From Schizochytrium sp. TIO01 (taxonomy: Eukaryota; Sar; Bigyra; Thraustochytrida; Thraustochytriidae): 64,000 bases of DNA. A model generated the notes under the pieces. That model did no database searches. It was not told the DNA's origin and worked only from the letters and a program-made list of their open reading frames with translations. The DNA is taken from assembly GCA_004764695.1 (NCBI GenBank), contig SMSO01000032.1, positions 7,522,668-7,586,667 of the forward strand. The letters are read 5' to 3'. Made by a program: the position numbers and the translations under genes. Positions 11,501-21,400 of the stretch are shown piece after piece. Positions within the stretch are counted from its first letter, which is position 1. Each line of letters begins with the position of its first letter.

Positions 11501-14126
11501 TGCCAAACAGCAGGTTGTAGACGGTGCACACGTAATCGACATCAATGTCGATGATGGTATGCTGGATGGTCTTGAGGCTATGCAAAAGTTTGTCAAGATC
11601 GCTATCACCGAACCCGAGGTCTCCAAGGTTCCCTTCATGCTCGATGCATCAAACTTTGATATCGTTCTTGCTGGTCTCAAGTGGTGCCAGGGCAAGCCTA
11701 TTGTGAACAGTATCTCTCTCAAGGTCGGTGAGGAGAAGTTCAAGAAGCAGGCCACTTTGTTGCGCAAGCATGGTGCTGCTATTGTTGTGATGGCATTCGA
11801 CGAGGAAGGTCAGGCAGCTACAGAGGATGAGAAGGTTCGAATCTGCAAGCGTTCGTACGACATTCTTGTGAATGAGATTTGCTTCCCGCCTGAAGATATC
11901 ATCTTTGATCCCAATGTCCTGACTATTGGTACCGGAATGGAGGAGCACAACTCGTATGGTGTTGACTTTATCAACGCAGTGCGTCGTATTAAGGAGTCAT
12001 GTCCGTTTGCAAAGATCAGTGGTGGTATTTCTAACTTGAGTTTCGGATTCCGTGGTGTACAGAAGATTCGTGAGTCCATTCACGCTATTTTTCTTGAGCA
12101 TGCAATTTTGGAGTCTGGTATGGATATGGGCATTGTCAATGCGGGAGAACTTCTTGGCGCAGATGAGGTTGAACCTGAATTACGGAAGTATTGTGAAGAC
12201 CTTGTGCTTAACAAGAATCCTCAAGCCACCGAGCGGATGCTTGAGGCTACTCAACGTGAGCGTGAACGTCTGAAGCGTTTGAAGGAGGGTGGCGGAGAAG
12301 CTGCTGCTGCAGCCAAGCCTACCGATTGGCGCTCAAAGCCTGTTAACGAGCGTCTCTCTCATGCACTGGTAAATGGTATTACAAAGTTCATTGAGAAGGA
12401 TGCTGAGGAGGCTCGGCTCGCATCATCAAAACCTTTGGATGTTATCGAAGGTCCTTTGATGGACGGTATGGGCATTGTTGGTGATCTTTTTGGCGCTGGC
12501 AAGATGTTCTTGCCTCAGGTGATTAAGTCTGCTCGTGTCATGAAGAAGGCTGTTGCCTACTTGGAACCTTTCATTGAAGAAGAAAAGGAGGCAAACCTCC
12601 GTGCTCTTGGTATTAACCCTGAGGACGCAGATCCTGATGAGGTTGCCCAAGGTACCTTCTTGATTGCCACGGTTGCTGGTGATGTTCATGATATCGGTAA
12701 AAACATTACAGCAGTTATTCTTGGTTGTAATGCCGTGAAGGTGATTGATCTTGGTGTCATGGTACCTTGCGAGGACATTATTAAGGCTGCAATTGAGAAT
12801 AAGGTGGATTGTGTTGGTCTATCTGGTCTGATCACACCCAGCCTTGACGAGATGGTTAAGGTTGCAAAGGAAATGAAGAAGGCTGGCCTTAATGTGCCCC
12901 TTCTCATTGGTGGTGCAACTACAAGCAAACGCCACACCGCGATTAAGATTGCTCCTCACTACGCAACTCCCGAGCACCCTGTGATGCATGTACTTGATGC
13001 CAGTCGTGCTGTCACTGTTGTGCAGTCTCTTCTTTCCGAAGAAGATAAGCCTGACTTCGTTGAGGAGGTCCAGGAGGAATATGAAGAGATTGTCGAAGAC
13101 TACTATGCTGGTCTAGAGGAGCGCAAGTTCTACCCCTTGCCGGTGGCTCAAGAAAAGCGTCTCAACATTGACTTTGAAGCTATTCCTCCTGCACCGAAGC
13201 CACATGTGGCTCTTGGGGCGCAGAAGGCACCAGATTGCCCGATCGAGGATGTAGTACCGTACATCGACTGGGGTCCGTTCTTTCACACCTTTGAGCTGCG
13301 TGGCAGGTATCCTAACCGCGGCTACCCGAAGATCTTCAATGATGCCAATGTTGGTGCTGAAGCCAAGAAGCTCTTTGATGAGGGACAGGAGATGCTGAAG
13401 AAAATTATGGCTGACAAGAGTTTGTGGCTCGAAGGCACATATGGTATCTTTGCTGCCAACCGTAGTGCAGACGGCGAGGATGTTGTCATCTATGAAGATG
13501 AGAGCCGCAGCACCGAACGTGGTAAGCTCTGCATGCTCCGTCAACAGGCACAGAGCGAGTCTGCAAACATGTTTAGCCAAGCTGATTTTATTGCCCCTTC
13601 GGGCTTCCGAGATTACATTGGTGGCATGGCCGTTGCTTGTCATGGTGTTGATGAGCTTGCTGGCAAATATAAGGCTGACAACGATGATTTCACCAGTATT
13701 CTTGTACAAGCTATTGGTGACCGTCTGGTCGAAGCTTACGCTGAGAAGCTGCATCGCGACATCCGTGTGGAGCTGTGGGGTTACGCCAAGTCTGAATCTC
13801 TTAAACACGAAGACTTGCTCAAGATCAAATATGATGGTATCCGCCCTGCCCCCGGATACCCCTCGCAACCCGACCATACAGAGAAGAAATTCCTGTGGGA
13901 GTTGATTGAAGCTGAAAAGCTTGCTAACATGAAGCTTACGTCTAGCTACAGCATGGTCCCTGCTTCTAGTGTGTCTGCTTTAATCTTTGCACACCCTGAG
14001 TCTGAGTACTTTGCTGTTGGCCAGATCCAGAAGGATCAGGTTGAGAGCTATGCCACACGCAAGGGCGAGTCCGTTGAGTATGTGGAGAAGTGGCTTGGCT
14101 CAAATCTTGCTTATGACACTGCTTAA
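5529..14126 (+). CDS. metH: cobalamin-dependent methionine synthase with triplicated homocysteine/folate half
   Basis: Transfers a methyl group from 5-methyltetrahydrofolate through cobalamin to homocysteine, making methionine in the cytosol. The 2865 codons hold three tandem Hcy plus folate modules (units from residues 8, 761 and 1514) and then one cap (about 2266-2340), one cobalamin domain (about 2350-2510) and one AdoMet reactivation domain (about 2577-2865). Zinc cysteines in GLNCALG and GGCCGS are at 338/401/402, 1091/1154/1155 and 1844/1907/1908. Each folate domain begins [11 protein letters not shown]. The cobalt-ligand motif GDVHDIG has its histidine at 2387, and RPAPGYP of the reactivation domain is near 2771. 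Ordinary MetH is about 1230 residues with one Hcy/folate half. The ATG has A at -3 and G at +4. No stop or frameshift interrupts 8.6 kb. Family identity is certain; what the extra modules do is unknown. Bacterial contamination is unlikely given the eukaryotic flanks. Confidence 0.97.
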   Translation: MASDNVEKKPHVKFSWNSGDAAKPKPQTNGPPRPPSEAARNSTPNPYDYEAFNNIEEIASLRKNADKLNWAQPADLYPQNFPAFVRARDSLREYITKLFTDEIALYDGAMGTMIQNYAKDNTLEEAEFRGDRFKDWSCSVKGNNDMLSITQPKVIKDIHKAYLESGSRLIGTNTFSSTTIAQADYEMEDFAYELNYISARLAREACDEVTAADPTKPRFVVGAIGPTNRTGSISPDVEDPSVRNVTFDELVTAYFEQVVGLMDGGADILMVETIFDTLNAKAALFAITEYLEMTGLDVPVFVSGTLVDQSGRTLSGQTGEAFYASIRHARPMCVGLNCALGAQQMEPFLVRLSEVVECFVHVYANAGLPNAMGGYDDTPHDMACYNTPFFTKNLVNMVGGCCGSTPGHIAALGETIKAQGFKPRPLPDLGLPKMWLSGLEDLIVDDVHNQHGMPFLNVGERCNIAGSRKFKRLIMEGNYGECMDIAKQQVADGAHVIDINVDDGMLDGLEAMQKFVKIAITEPEVSKVPFMLDASNFDIVLAGLKWCQGKPIVNSISLKVGEEKFKKQATLLRKHGAAIVVMAFDEEGQAATEDEKVRICKRSYDILVNEIRFPPEDIIFDPNVLTIGTGMEEHNSYGVDFINAVRRIKESCPFAKISGGISNLSFGFRGVQKIRESIHAIFLEHAILESGMDMGIVNAGELLCADDVEPDLRELCEDLVLNKIPEATEHMLEATAYERSVIDARKKGLPAPKKPRIKVTKKPHVKFSWNSGDATKPKPQTTGPPRPVSDAARNSTPNPYDYEAFNNIEEIASLRKNADKLNWAQSADTYSSSYPSFVRARDSLREYITKLFTDEIALYDGAMGTMIQNYAKDNTLEEAEFRGDRFKDWSCSVKGNNDMLSITQPKVIKDIHKAYLESGSRLIGTNTFSSTTIAQADYEMEDFAYELNYISARLAREACDEVTAADPTKPRFVVGAIGPTNRTGSISPDVEDPSVRNVTFDELVTAYFEQVVGLMDGGADILMVETIFDTLNAKAALFAITEYLEMTGLDVPVFVSGTLVDQSGRTLSGQTGEAFYASIRHARPMCVGLNCALGAQQMEPFLVRLSEVVECFVHVYANAGLPNAMGGYDDTPHDMACYNTPFFTKNLVNMVGGCCGSTPGHIAALGETIKAQGFKPRPLPDLGLPKMWLSGLEDLIVDDVHNQHGMPFLNVGERCNIAGSRKFKRLIMEGNYGECMDIAKQQVADGAHVIDINVDDGMLDGLEAMQKFVKIAITEPEVSKVPFMLDASNFDIVLAGLKWCQGKPIVNSISLKVGEEKFKKQATLLRKHGAAIVVMAFDEEGQAATEDEKVRICKRSYDILVNEIRFPPEDIIFDPNVLTIGTGMEEHNSYGVDFINAVRRIKESCPFAKISGGISNLSFGFRGVQKIRESIHAIFLEHAILESGMDMGIVNAGELLCADDVEPDLRELCEDLVLNKIPEATEHMLEATAYERSVIDARKKGLPAPKKPRIKVTKKPHVKFSWNSGEAAKPKPQTTGPPRPPSKAARASTPNPYDYEAFNDIEEIASLRKNADKLNWAQPADTYSSSYPSFVRARDSLREYITKLFTDEVALYDGAMGTMIQNYAKDNTLEEAEFRGDRFKDWSCSVKGNNDMLSITQPKVIKDIHKAYLESGSRLIGTNTFSSTTIAQADYEMEDFAYELNYISARLAREACDEVTAADPTKPRFVVGAIGPTNRTGSISPDVEDPSVRNVTFDELVTAYFEQVVGLMDGGADILMVETIFDTLNAKAALFAITEYLEMTGLDVPVFVSGTLVDQSGRTLSGQTGEAFYASIRHARPMCVGLNCALGAQQMEPFLVRLSEVVECFVHVYANAGLPNAMGGYDDTPHDMACYNTPFFTKNLVNMVGGCCGSTPGHIAALGETIKAQGFKPRPLPDLGLPKMWLSGLEDLIVDDVHNQLGMPFLNVGERCNIAGSRKFKRLIMEGKYGECMDIAKQQVVDGAHVIDINVDDGMLDGLEAMQKFVKIAITEPEVSKVPFMLDASNFDIVLAGLKWCQGKPIVNSISLKVGEEKFKKQATLLRKHGAAIVVMAFDEEGQAATEDEKVRICKRSYDILVNEICFPPEDIIFDPNVLTIGTGMEEHNSYGVDFINAVRRIKESCPFAKISGGISNLSFGFRGVQKIRESIHAIFLEHAILESGMDMGIVNAGELLGADEVEPELRKYCEDLVLNKNPQATERMLEATQRERERLKRLKEGGGEAAAAAKPTDWRSKPVNERLSHALVNGITKFIEKDAEEARLASSKPLDVIEGPLMDGMGIVGDLFGAGKMFLPQVIKSARVMKKAVAYLEPFIEEEKEANLRALGINPEDADPDEVAQGTFLIATVAGDVHDIGKNITAVILGCNAVKVIDLGVMVPCEDIIKAAIENKVDCVGLSGLITPSLDEMVKVAKEMKKAGLNVPLLIGGATTSKRHTAIKIAPHYATPEHPVMHVLDASRAVTVVQSLLSEEDKPDFVEEVQEEYEEIVEDYYAGLEERKFYPLPVAQEKRLNIDFEAIPPAPKPHVALGAQKAPDCPIEDVVPYIDWGPFFHTFELRGRYPNRGYPKIFNDANVGAEAKKLFDEGQEMLKKIMADKSLWLEGTYGIFAANRSADGEDVVIYEDESRSTERGKLCMLRQQAQSESANMFSQADFIAPSGFRDYIGGMAVACHGVDELAGKYKADNDDFTSILVQAIGDRLVEAYAEKLHRDIRVELWGYAKSESLKHEDLLKIKYDGIRPAPGYPSQPDHTEKKFLWELIEAEKLANMKLTSSYSMVPASSVSALIFAHPESEYFAVGQIQKDQVESYATRKGESVEYVEKWLGSNLAYDTA
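5550..7808 (+). repeat. methionine synthase Hcy/folate unit 1 of 3
   Basis: First 2259-bp in-frame direct repeat, beginning at [12 protein letters not shown] after only seven unique codons. It contains a full homocysteine domain (about residues 98-430) and folate domain (about 455-700), then a charged linker ending PKKPRIKVT. Its N-terminal linker differs from the later units around [12 protein letters not shown]. The rest of the unit appears identical in protein to unit 2, with scattered silent differences in DNA. Confidence 0.95.
7809..10067 (+). repeat. methionine synthase Hcy/folate unit 2 of 3
   Basis: Second copy, offset exactly 2259 bp from unit 1. Divergence from unit 1 is confined mostly to two linker patches, at about 7830-7918 and 8002-8065. 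They are separated by an identical tract at about 7920-8002. It keeps the same diverged tail and linker (LLCADDVEP, then [10 protein letters not shown]) as unit 1. Confidence 0.95.
10068..12325 (+). repeat. methionine synthase Hcy/folate unit 3 of 3
   Basis: Third copy, again offset 2259 bp. The core stays nearly identical to units 1 and 2 until about 12140. There the DNA changes abruptly to the tail that leads into the cap domain (LLGADEVEP, then an Arg/Glu-rich helix and an Ala-rich linker). Amino-acid differences visible against units 1 and 2 include His to Leu at NQLGMPF, Asn to Lys at GKYGECM, Ala to Val at VVDGAHV, and Arg to Cys at NEICFPP. The zinc cysteines are kept. Confidence 0.93.
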
Positions 14127-14648
14127 GCACTTTAAAAATAAAATTATCCCGCAATGTTTTGTTTTCGTGTCTCGTTTTTGATGCTGTTACATCCTACAGA
14201 AAGAAGTAATGATCTTGTTCTGAACTAAGCTGTTTTCATTTTCAAGTGTGAATATTTTGATTCGCTTGATCAGGCTTGAGGTGTACACTCTCGTCTGAAG
14301 ATCAGCTCATGCATGTGGGAAACTAAAATTCGTAATTATATTTACAAGAGGAGCTTAAGAATAATAATCAGTACGCACAATTTCCCGTTATATTATAAAT
14401 CTTGGCTCTGTGCCACGGCGATGGGAAATAATTTTTGTTTATTTTTTCTGATGTTGAGAAAGTTGAAGGAGAGGAAACAAACGTTGTTCGATTTTGTAAC
14501 TTTCAAAAAATAAAGTAGACGATAATCATATCTATTATACTATGGAAACGGTGAGATGAGAAGGATCAGTCATTCGACCTACACAAAACTCTTGCATCTC
14601 ACATTAAAAGATTGTCGTGAGAAACAAGCATGAACGGTGGAGTTTTGC
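14127..14648. other. convergent 3' spacer between methionine synthase and the SLC35C2-like gene
   Basis: About 520 bases of AT-rich DNA between two stop codons on opposite strands. It should contain the 3' untranslated regions of both genes. I see no gene in it; the small forward frame at 14313-14513 is AT-rich spacer. Confidence 0.7.
14137..14142 (+). promoter_or_regulatory. possible AATAAA polyadenylation signal of the methionine synthase gene
   Basis: AATAAA lies 11 bases after the methionine synthase stop codon. It is close to the stop, and the region is AT-rich, so it could be chance. Confidence 0.3.
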
Positions 14649-15965
14649 TCAGGATTTGCTGATTAAGCCATTTGACGCAATGATTTCGAAATCAGCTTCA
14701 TGAAGGTTGTGCTCTTCATCAAACTCACTTTCATAAAATGAGTCATCCAATCCATCTCCATGGTCGTCAAAGATGAATAGACCTTCCTCTTCGAGTTCAT
14801 TGCCACGAAAGCGTCCACCCCCAGAATCTTTACGCTCACGATTCTTCACAAGGGTGTACATGAACATGCCCAGTAGAGTGAGGCAGAAACCGAGCACATT
14901 GAGGGCTGTGAGAGCATCATGAAAGACAATCACAGACAAACCAATCTGCAGGATCTGCTTCACATAACTAATGACTCCTAGCGTGACAGAAGACGTACGA
15001 CGCAAGAGCTCAAGCTCAACTAGAATCATCGAAAAGGCAAACAAAGCACTGCCTAAAACATTCGCAGTTGTCAGCAAAAGAAGGTCACTTTCCAGAAATT
15101 TGGAGGCCCAGAGCCGAGGCCCATCCATCCAGAGGGCCAAGGGGACAAGTGATAACGCTGATGCAGGTGAAATGAGGTAGATAGTAAGAATAGCATCCAT
15201 GCTACAACGAATCTGCTTCATCAAAACCTGCGTTAGAGACCAACGAAAGCCACCCACAGCCGAAGAGCCAATCACAAGAAGGAAACCAATCATACTGAAC
15301 TCTACGTCACCAAGAGAAGCCATTGCTACTCCAGCGCCAATGACAAATACTGATAAGAACAGAGAAACCGAGCAGGGCTGCAATTTATACAGAATGGAAA
15401 ACAATAATGTGAAGATCAAGCTTGTGCTCTTCACAATGGTATAAAAAGTCACACTGATAAAAAGGTAAGACGCATTGCTTGCTGCTACGTCCAGAGCTGT
15501 GGCTGTGCCTACTGGTACTGCTGAGAGCCACCAAATTTTCCGTGGAATTTCAGGAATCGAGACAGAATGGCACCTAACCACAATTGACGATAGGAAGTAC
15601 TTAATCATCATATGAATCATTGAAATAAATAACGGGAAGTCAAAGCCCCCCTCCCAGCTGTGCAGTAGCCACTTATTATATACGACTAAAGAAATTGAGA
15701 ATGCGAACCACAAGGCACTCCAAAAGCAAATATCAAGAGCTTCAACTCCAAATGCGCGCCTCTTACCAGCAGTCATTCGCCGTTCGATCATCGCGCGTCC
15801 AAGGCGGAATAGTCCTGCCAGTGCAAAAAGGAAGACGCCATCAAGGACAAGAAAGATGAATTGTTTCTCCGATTCAGCCGCTGCTGTGTCCTTATGCGTG
15901 TTTGGCACTACCGGTGCCAGTGAAGTAGGCGCCACCGAGGGCATTGAGGTAAATGATGTATTCAT
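14649..15965 (-). CDS. SLC35C2-like triose-phosphate/nucleotide-sugar transporter family protein
   Basis: A 438-residue multi-pass membrane protein of the drug/metabolite transporter superfamily, TPT branch, probably in Golgi or ER membranes. About ten hydrophobic segments run from residue 34 to about 378. Family hallmarks are VVYNKWLL in the first core helix, SVTFYTIVKSTSLIFTLLFS in the middle, GGFRWSLTQVLMKQ, and a late helix with SYVKQILQIGLSVIVF. GGFRWSLTQ is typical of the SLC35C2/yeast YMD8 group. The C-terminal 60 residues form an acidic cytosolic tail. An extra N-terminal helix (34-56) precedes the core. The substrate cannot be read from sequence; members of this group have been linked to GDP-fucose or remain orphan. 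It is convergent with methionine synthase. The ATG at 15965 is the first in frame. Confidence 0.85.
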   Translation of the reverse strand: MNTSFTSMPSVAPTSLAPVVPNTHKDTAAAESEKQFIFLVLDGVFLFALAGLFRLGRAMIERRMTAGKRRAFGVEALDICFWSALWFAFSISLVVYNKWLLHSWEGGFDFPLFISMIHMMIKYFLSSIVVRCHSVSIPEIPRKIWWLSAVPVGTATALDVAASNASYLFISVTFYTIVKSTSLIFTLLFSILYKLQPCSVSLFLSVFVIGAGVAMASLGDVEFSMIGFLLVIGSSAVGGFRWSLTQVLMKQIRCSMDAILTIYLISPASALSLVPLALWMDGPRLWASKFLESDLLLLTTANVLGSALFAFSMILVELELLRRTSSVTLGVISYVKQILQIGLSVIVFHDALTALNVLGFCLTLLGMFMYTLVKNRERKDSGGGRFRGNELEEEGLFIFDDHGDGLDDSFYESEFDEEHNLHEADFEIIASNGLISKS

Positions 15966-16165
15966 GTTAACTCCGAGTTTGCTTTATAGGTGTGGCTTGC
16001 AGCAAGATCTATGAGGTTTGTCCTAAATTAAACGCACGACGAGCAAAGAATGCTCGTTGGAGGTCTCGCTGGTGCAGACTTTCTCGCACGCCCTACAACA
16101 ATGAAGGTTTTCAACACGCCGATATTCTTTCGGAGGTATCCGCTGAGGTACTGCTGGCTTGTAGA

Positions 16166-16597
16166 ATGAGTGATATGTCGACCTCCGCCAACAAAACAAC
16201 CACCAAAACAACGTCAACCGGTGTAGCACCAGCTCTTCCGCACCAAAAGCCAAAGGAGAAGTTAAAACTTGAAATTATAGCAACTCAGATTGCTTGCAAG
16301 CTCCACAGACTTTGGTCGCCCTCTGGCAAGGTGAAGCAGTTCGGAGTCCTTCAAAGACGACGAGAAAGGCAGCCAAGAAGTCTGCAAACCGGAACAAAGG
16401 AATCGTTCAAGTCGATCCCGTCCAGCCGATTTTGCTTCCTTCCACCGCGCCCACCGCTACCACAGCAGGGGCCTCGTGAGGTGATCCTGCCCAGACGCTC
16501 ACGCCCGGGGGTCCGTCGCACAGCAGGGCTTTCTGCAATGCAACGTATCTCGAACAGAATCACGCTTTCAAGCTTTGACGCGAAAATGATTCAATGA
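16166..16597 (+). CDS. doubtful small basic ORF
   Basis: A 144-codon frame from an ATG 200 bases upstream of, and divergent from, the SLC35C2-like gene. The start region MSDMSTSANKTTTK is typical of a real N-terminus, and the central part is Lys/Gln-rich. After about residue 50 the alternative frame (16294-16479) looks more protein-like, with SPSKTTRKAAKKSANRNKG. This suggests either a frameshift, a short intron or simple chance. No domain is recognised. Confidence 0.2.
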   Translation: MSDMSTSANKTTTKTTSTGVAPALPHQKPKEKLKLEIIATQIACKLHRLWSPSGKVKQFGVLQRRRERQPRSLQTGTKESFKSIPSSRFCFLPPRPPLPQQGPREVILPRRSRPGVRRTAGLSAMQRISNRITLSSFDAKMIQ

Positions 16598-17787
16598 GGC
16601 ATGGATCCCAAGTTGCCGATCCAGTACAGTATATGCTATGTCTCCGCCTTAAGCAAGGTCCTAGAGTTTAGGATAGAAGGCAGCGCTACTGGCCATTCGA
16701 TGGAATTTGATGGAAATCGTAACAACGCGAACTATCTAATTCAAGTTCTCGGTGAAAGGTTCTCCACAACGCCGCCTTCGAAGTCGCAGCTGGCGTGAGC
16801 CATGGCCAATCCAGGTTCCCGTGCTCGCCCTGTGGTGCGGAGCGCTTCCCTACCCTCCTCACCTCGCAGAGAAGAGAAGAGAACCGTGGCCAGTGCAGAA
16901 CTGCGATTGTGCGAGAACCAACCCGTTCCCCAGCGCTCACAGCAGCCAGCCGCCTCAGGTGACGGCGCCTGCCACACCTCAGGGGCATCCCTGGCTCTAA
17001 CATTTCGCCTACCAACTATGCACCGCGCCTCTCCCTCCTGGAAGGGACCTCCACGCAGCCCAAGCGCGCGCCCTCGACCTCGATGAACGTCTCTTAATCA
17101 TGGGACCGCCATCTTTCGAAACCTTCCTCAGTCACGCTATGGGTTCCCCATATTCCCCATAATCCCTCTGTTCCCTCTGTTCCCTTCCAAATTCTCTCGT
17201 GGTTCTTCAAACGTTCCTTTAGAATGCACCTTAAGTCACCTCTTTTGGGTCGCATGCTCCAGCTTACGCTCGCTTGTCCAACCCCTCAATTAAGGTGCAT
17301 TGTTGAGGATAACCGCCCTCTGAGGGGGGCACGCTAGACAGGTGGTCCACACCGCGGCGGGTTTTGATGTAACGAACTGTGGTGTTGTGGAGATGAAGGG
17401 GCGGTGGACGTAGAGCCGGGGTCCTTGCAGATACTTGTGGAGTACCCCCTGGCGGTTGCACGCGAGAAAGCTCGAAAAATTGGTCGATTGATTGAGGTGT
17501 CTGTGCTTTTGTTTGGGTTTGCAGAATTTCGAAGGTGCTAGATTTGTTTGCGGTGGGAGTGGAAGGCGAAAGAATGCGGTGCAGGGCCGGGCGTATGCTT
17601 CGAGGCTGGAGCATAGGCAGGGCAGTTCTGGAGCTGCGGCATAAAGCTGTAAGAATGGTTTTTATGTGCTGTAGAAAGTAAAGAATTTCGCCTTTTGGAG
17701 TAAGAATTGATAAGAAACAAATAAGAAAAAAGTTTTTTTTGTTTTCTTGTTTTCTTGTTTTTTGTTTTTGTTTGTGATGGAAGAATA

Positions 17788-17820
17788 AATGAATGAATGA
17801 ATGAATGAATGAATGAATGA
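17788..17820. repeat. (GAAT)n microsatellite
   Basis: About eight perfect tetranucleotide units. In the minus strand they read as repeated His-Ser-Phe-Ile, creating long false frames. Confidence 0.9.
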
Positions 17821-18496
17821 GGGAGCAGCAGAATTGCAATAAAACGATCGCCGTGCGTGCAAGTCTTGAAGGAAGCACTTGGCTCGTGTTGAGGACAGTG
17901 CCGGCCCCGGTGTCGCGAGGCAGTTTGGGTGACTGTGAGGTGCGCAGCCGCGGGTTTACAGGCGCACGGTCGTGCTGGAACTCGAATAGAAAAGGCAGTC
18001 TTGGACCTCGTCATCTCTTTCATTTAGTGAGCCAAAATCAGTAACAGAACAAAATCTACAACAGCAAACTACGAACTAGCAACACAACTAGAGATTGCGA
18101 ACCAAACCTCGTGTGGAAGGGGTTTTCCAAGAGCTTCGGACGACAGCTCTAGCACGCTCTAACGGCGGTGCTGACAAGACCAAGGGGTTTGACCTGCTTC
18201 GAGACACGCGAGGGCTCACTTAGATCGCTGGCGTACCGAGGAGCCCATATTACCGGTGCCTGAACGCTGAGTCCACTTTAGTGATAACTGGAGGTCCCCG
18301 TCTGTACAAAGAAGGGTTGGTGGGTCTCAAAGCTAAGAAAGGTAAACTCGACGGCATCAGAAGTAATAGGGTTGCGTAAAGAGCTCGACAGGAATTCTCT
18401 TAGAGGAGTGAACTGCAGAGTTCGAATTGCTATTGTATTGTTTGTTATATTTTGATCAATTGGGGCTCGGCCGACTAGATCGACCGATAAGATACA

Positions 18497-21400
18497 ATGA
18501 ACACGCCTTCCTCAGCGACGCGTGGCGCAGAGCAAGCTACAGGCAAACTCAGTGCCCAACAGCAGCAGCAGCAAGGTCTCGATGACTCGTATGATTCAAG
18601 GTATGAGTTTGACTGTCCCCAGTTCACAGACTTCACCCTTGAAGACGAGATGGACGAGAATAGTGAAGTCACTAACGAAGATGGTTTTTTTGCCGTTCGT
18701 AGTGATAGTGTCGTGAGTAGAAATAACCTCCCGAACGAATGGATCAAGAACATTGAAGATAAGATGGGCATATCAAACTCAAACAACTCACTCTTCGAAA
18801 CTATTGAAGAAGACACTGAAAACCAGAACTCTCTTAACTTACGAGCGAACCAAAACACCACACCGGGTCATCGTAAACCGGAGCCATTCAACCCATCCAC
18901 ACCTCTTTCAGAGGCACCAGGTGAAGTTGTTGTCGATGAACTCACGTTTGACCACCCATCAACCAACAAGAAAACCGTATTACCCTTTGCTAGCAGCACT
19001 CCTGATGTTCACGCACGGCCTTCTTCCCCAGAGCTTCTTGACGAGGTGGAAGAGCTTGACGAAATGGACGAAGCTCAGACAGATTTCCTGCTCGATGATC
19101 AAGAGGATGAAAACATCTTTGATGACCAACGCATTGAGCCTTTGCCAAGCACTGGAAGCGAGAGCTGCCCAGACCTCCTAAGCCCTCTCGGCCCTCCGGA
19201 CTTTAACGGTGCTGCACTTTTGGCGGCAGCTATCCAGCAGCAGCAGGATCTTCACGATCAAAAGCTCAACGAAGAGGAGCAGGAAGACCAGCAAGATTAT
19301 CATGAAGATGAAGAAGGGAACGAAAGCAACATGGGCGAGTTTGATGACCATGAAGAGGATGACTACTCGGAGGATCACGAGGCAGAGCAGGACTACTGTG
19401 AAGGTCACGAAGTAGAGCAGGATTCATTGGTTCTCACTCATATGGACCACACGCCCGCCCAGCACGGGTTTGCACCCGAGGAAGATGATATCATCGAAGA
19501 GGACGAAGAGGACGAAGAGGACGAGGAGGACGAAGTCTATGCAGAGGACGCAGCCGCCGATGAGGTTGACACCTCTATGAATGAGGGCGACTTCGATTCC
19601 AAGACCCCCGCAAAGAGCCCTGCGGCAGCATCCCCTTTTACAGCAAACACGCCTGCCGACGAGAAAGACAGTCCAATCGCAGCATCATCTCGGTCTTCGA
19701 ACACTATTACTGAAGCTATGGGAAATTTGACTATCACCCAGGAAGAGCAATACGATGAAACTATGTCTGCACTTGCAAAACAAAGCCCTTCCCCTGCTCC
19801 GTCACGTCCCGAGACTGACGACACTCCCACCCCTTCTCCTTCGAAGCAGGACGAAGTTGAAGAAGAAACTTTGGTACCCAAAGTCATGCCTGCAACGCCC
19901 GATGTTGAAATTGCGAGAGACGCCTCGTCTCAATTAGAGGACCACTTGCAAACTCTGAGTCCACCACAGATGGCCCCGCCTTCAGAATCCAAGCTTCAGG
20001 AACAGCGAAGCTCTACACCCGCAACTGGCCATGCCAAATCGGTTGCCAAGAGTAGTGCAAAGAAGCCTACTTTGGGGGAGGTTGTAGAAGCCCAAGAACA
20101 AGAAGAGGAGGAAATGCTTCCTGCCTCCGATACCTTTGCTAACGAGGAACACGCTGCACCAGTCACCCCCGCGCCTGAGCCACACGAAATGGATCATGAT
20201 GAGGATGGCGAAAGTGATGTTGAAGCTCTCGGTCCCAACATTACCACTCCTGCATCTGCTGCTCCTGTAACCCCAGCGGCTGACCCTGAAGGATGGGAAT
20301 CTTCGCAGCTCTCCGCTTCTCGAATTCCTCGTTTGTACCAACGCACAAGTGATAGAAAAGAAGAGCGGGGTCGGTCGCAGACTCGGCGTGGCCCCGAAGA
20401 CCGCAGTCGCAGTGTGCGGAGTGCCCAAAGTACCCAGAGTGTTCCAAAAAGGTCAACTGGTGTTCCTTCATATCTCCGTCCTACTTCGTCTTGGGCAAGC
20501 AAGCAAGCTTCCGATGCAAGCTCCAAAGTACCAACCATCAGCACTCATGGCGTTCCAGTGCCACGCAAGCCGTCCAATGCTGGTCGCGGATCCACTCCAC
20601 GCAGCACAGGATCAGCTCCAGTGATAAGTCATCAGCCACCTGTGAAAGTGTCAAGATCCAAATTGACTGAACCCAAGACACCGCGTTTTGCAACCTCTAC
20701 ACGTCCGCGTCGCGAAGCGCGTCCTAGCAGTACCACACAGGAATTACAACAGCTCCAAAAGGAGCGTGAGGAGTATAAGAAAATGGTCGAACGTCGTCAA
20801 GCTGAATTGCAGCGGGCGGCAAGTAACACTGCGGCAGGTGTCGAACGCCGTCCTCTGACCAAGCCTGAGACGCCTGCCTTCAAACTGAGCAAACGACTCG
20901 GATCTAAAACTGCTCAGGTTGAAGAAAAGGTACCCGAGAAGCGCCCCACTGCCACTGGAAGAGGCCCCGTTCGACCCACACGCCCGCAGGATTTCCACTT
21001 TGCAACAGATACGCGCGTCGCCTCGCGCAATGTCGGCAAGGAGAACTCGGAGGCTCAACCCTATGTCTCAATGGCTGCACAGGTACACGCGTTTAGCCAC
21101 AAAACCCCTGCTCGTTTCCGCCCTGGGAAGAAGATGGAGCTTCCCGAGAAGAAGCCCATGCATCTAACTGAGCCTGTTGAGCCGAGGTTTGCATCAGATA
21201 TGCGTGCACGCGCGACCCACGTGAAGTCCCGTGAAGAGCTGGAAGAAGAGGAAATGAAGAAATACAAACCTTTCAAGGCGCGTCCTTTGCCTGAAAGTGT
21301 TATTCATAGCAATGGTGAAATGGGCGTGCCTAAGGTAGAGAAGAAAGCTCCAGTCGTTCCTCATGGCTTCAACTTTCGTACAGATGCACGTGCCTCTGTT

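Larger units (their letters stand above)
15966..18496. other. spacer between the transporter and TPX2 genes, with weak small ORFs
   Basis: About 2.5 kb holding the divergent promoters of both flanking genes. A frame at 16166-16597 starts MSDMSTSANKTTTK and reads as basic and Thr-rich. A second frame (about 16309-16479, SPSKTTRKAAKK to an Ala/Thr-rich end) would follow it only after a frameshift or very small intron. GC rises at about 16800-17080, where an ATG frame (16802-17086, 94 codons, Arg/Pro/Ser-rich) occurs. Neither resembles a family I know. The minus-strand frames at 17264-18023 are built on a GAAT microsatellite and look spurious. Confidence 0.55.

Noticed and set aside
6471-12079. 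Many long antisense and alternate-frame ORFs within the methionine synthase, repeated three times (for example the 198-codon minus-strand frames)
   Set aside because: They recur with the same 2259-bp period as the MetH units and are shadows of the strongly biased coding frame; none has domain features.
5529-14126. MetH triplication as a simple assembly artefact
   Set aside because: The units carry distinct linkers, several amino-acid changes in unit 3 and scattered silent differences, so they are not one sequence copied by the assembler. Long reads would still be the proof.
5529-14126. MetH as bacterial contamination or recent transfer
   Set aside because: The flanking genes are clearly eukaryotic, the gene has eukaryotic start context, and codon use does not differ visibly from its neighbours.
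17264-18023. Minus-strand frames of 161 and 204 codons rich in His-Ser-Phe-Ile
   Set aside because: Their hydrophobic part is the GAAT microsatellite read through; the rest has no recognisable domain and two frames overlap.
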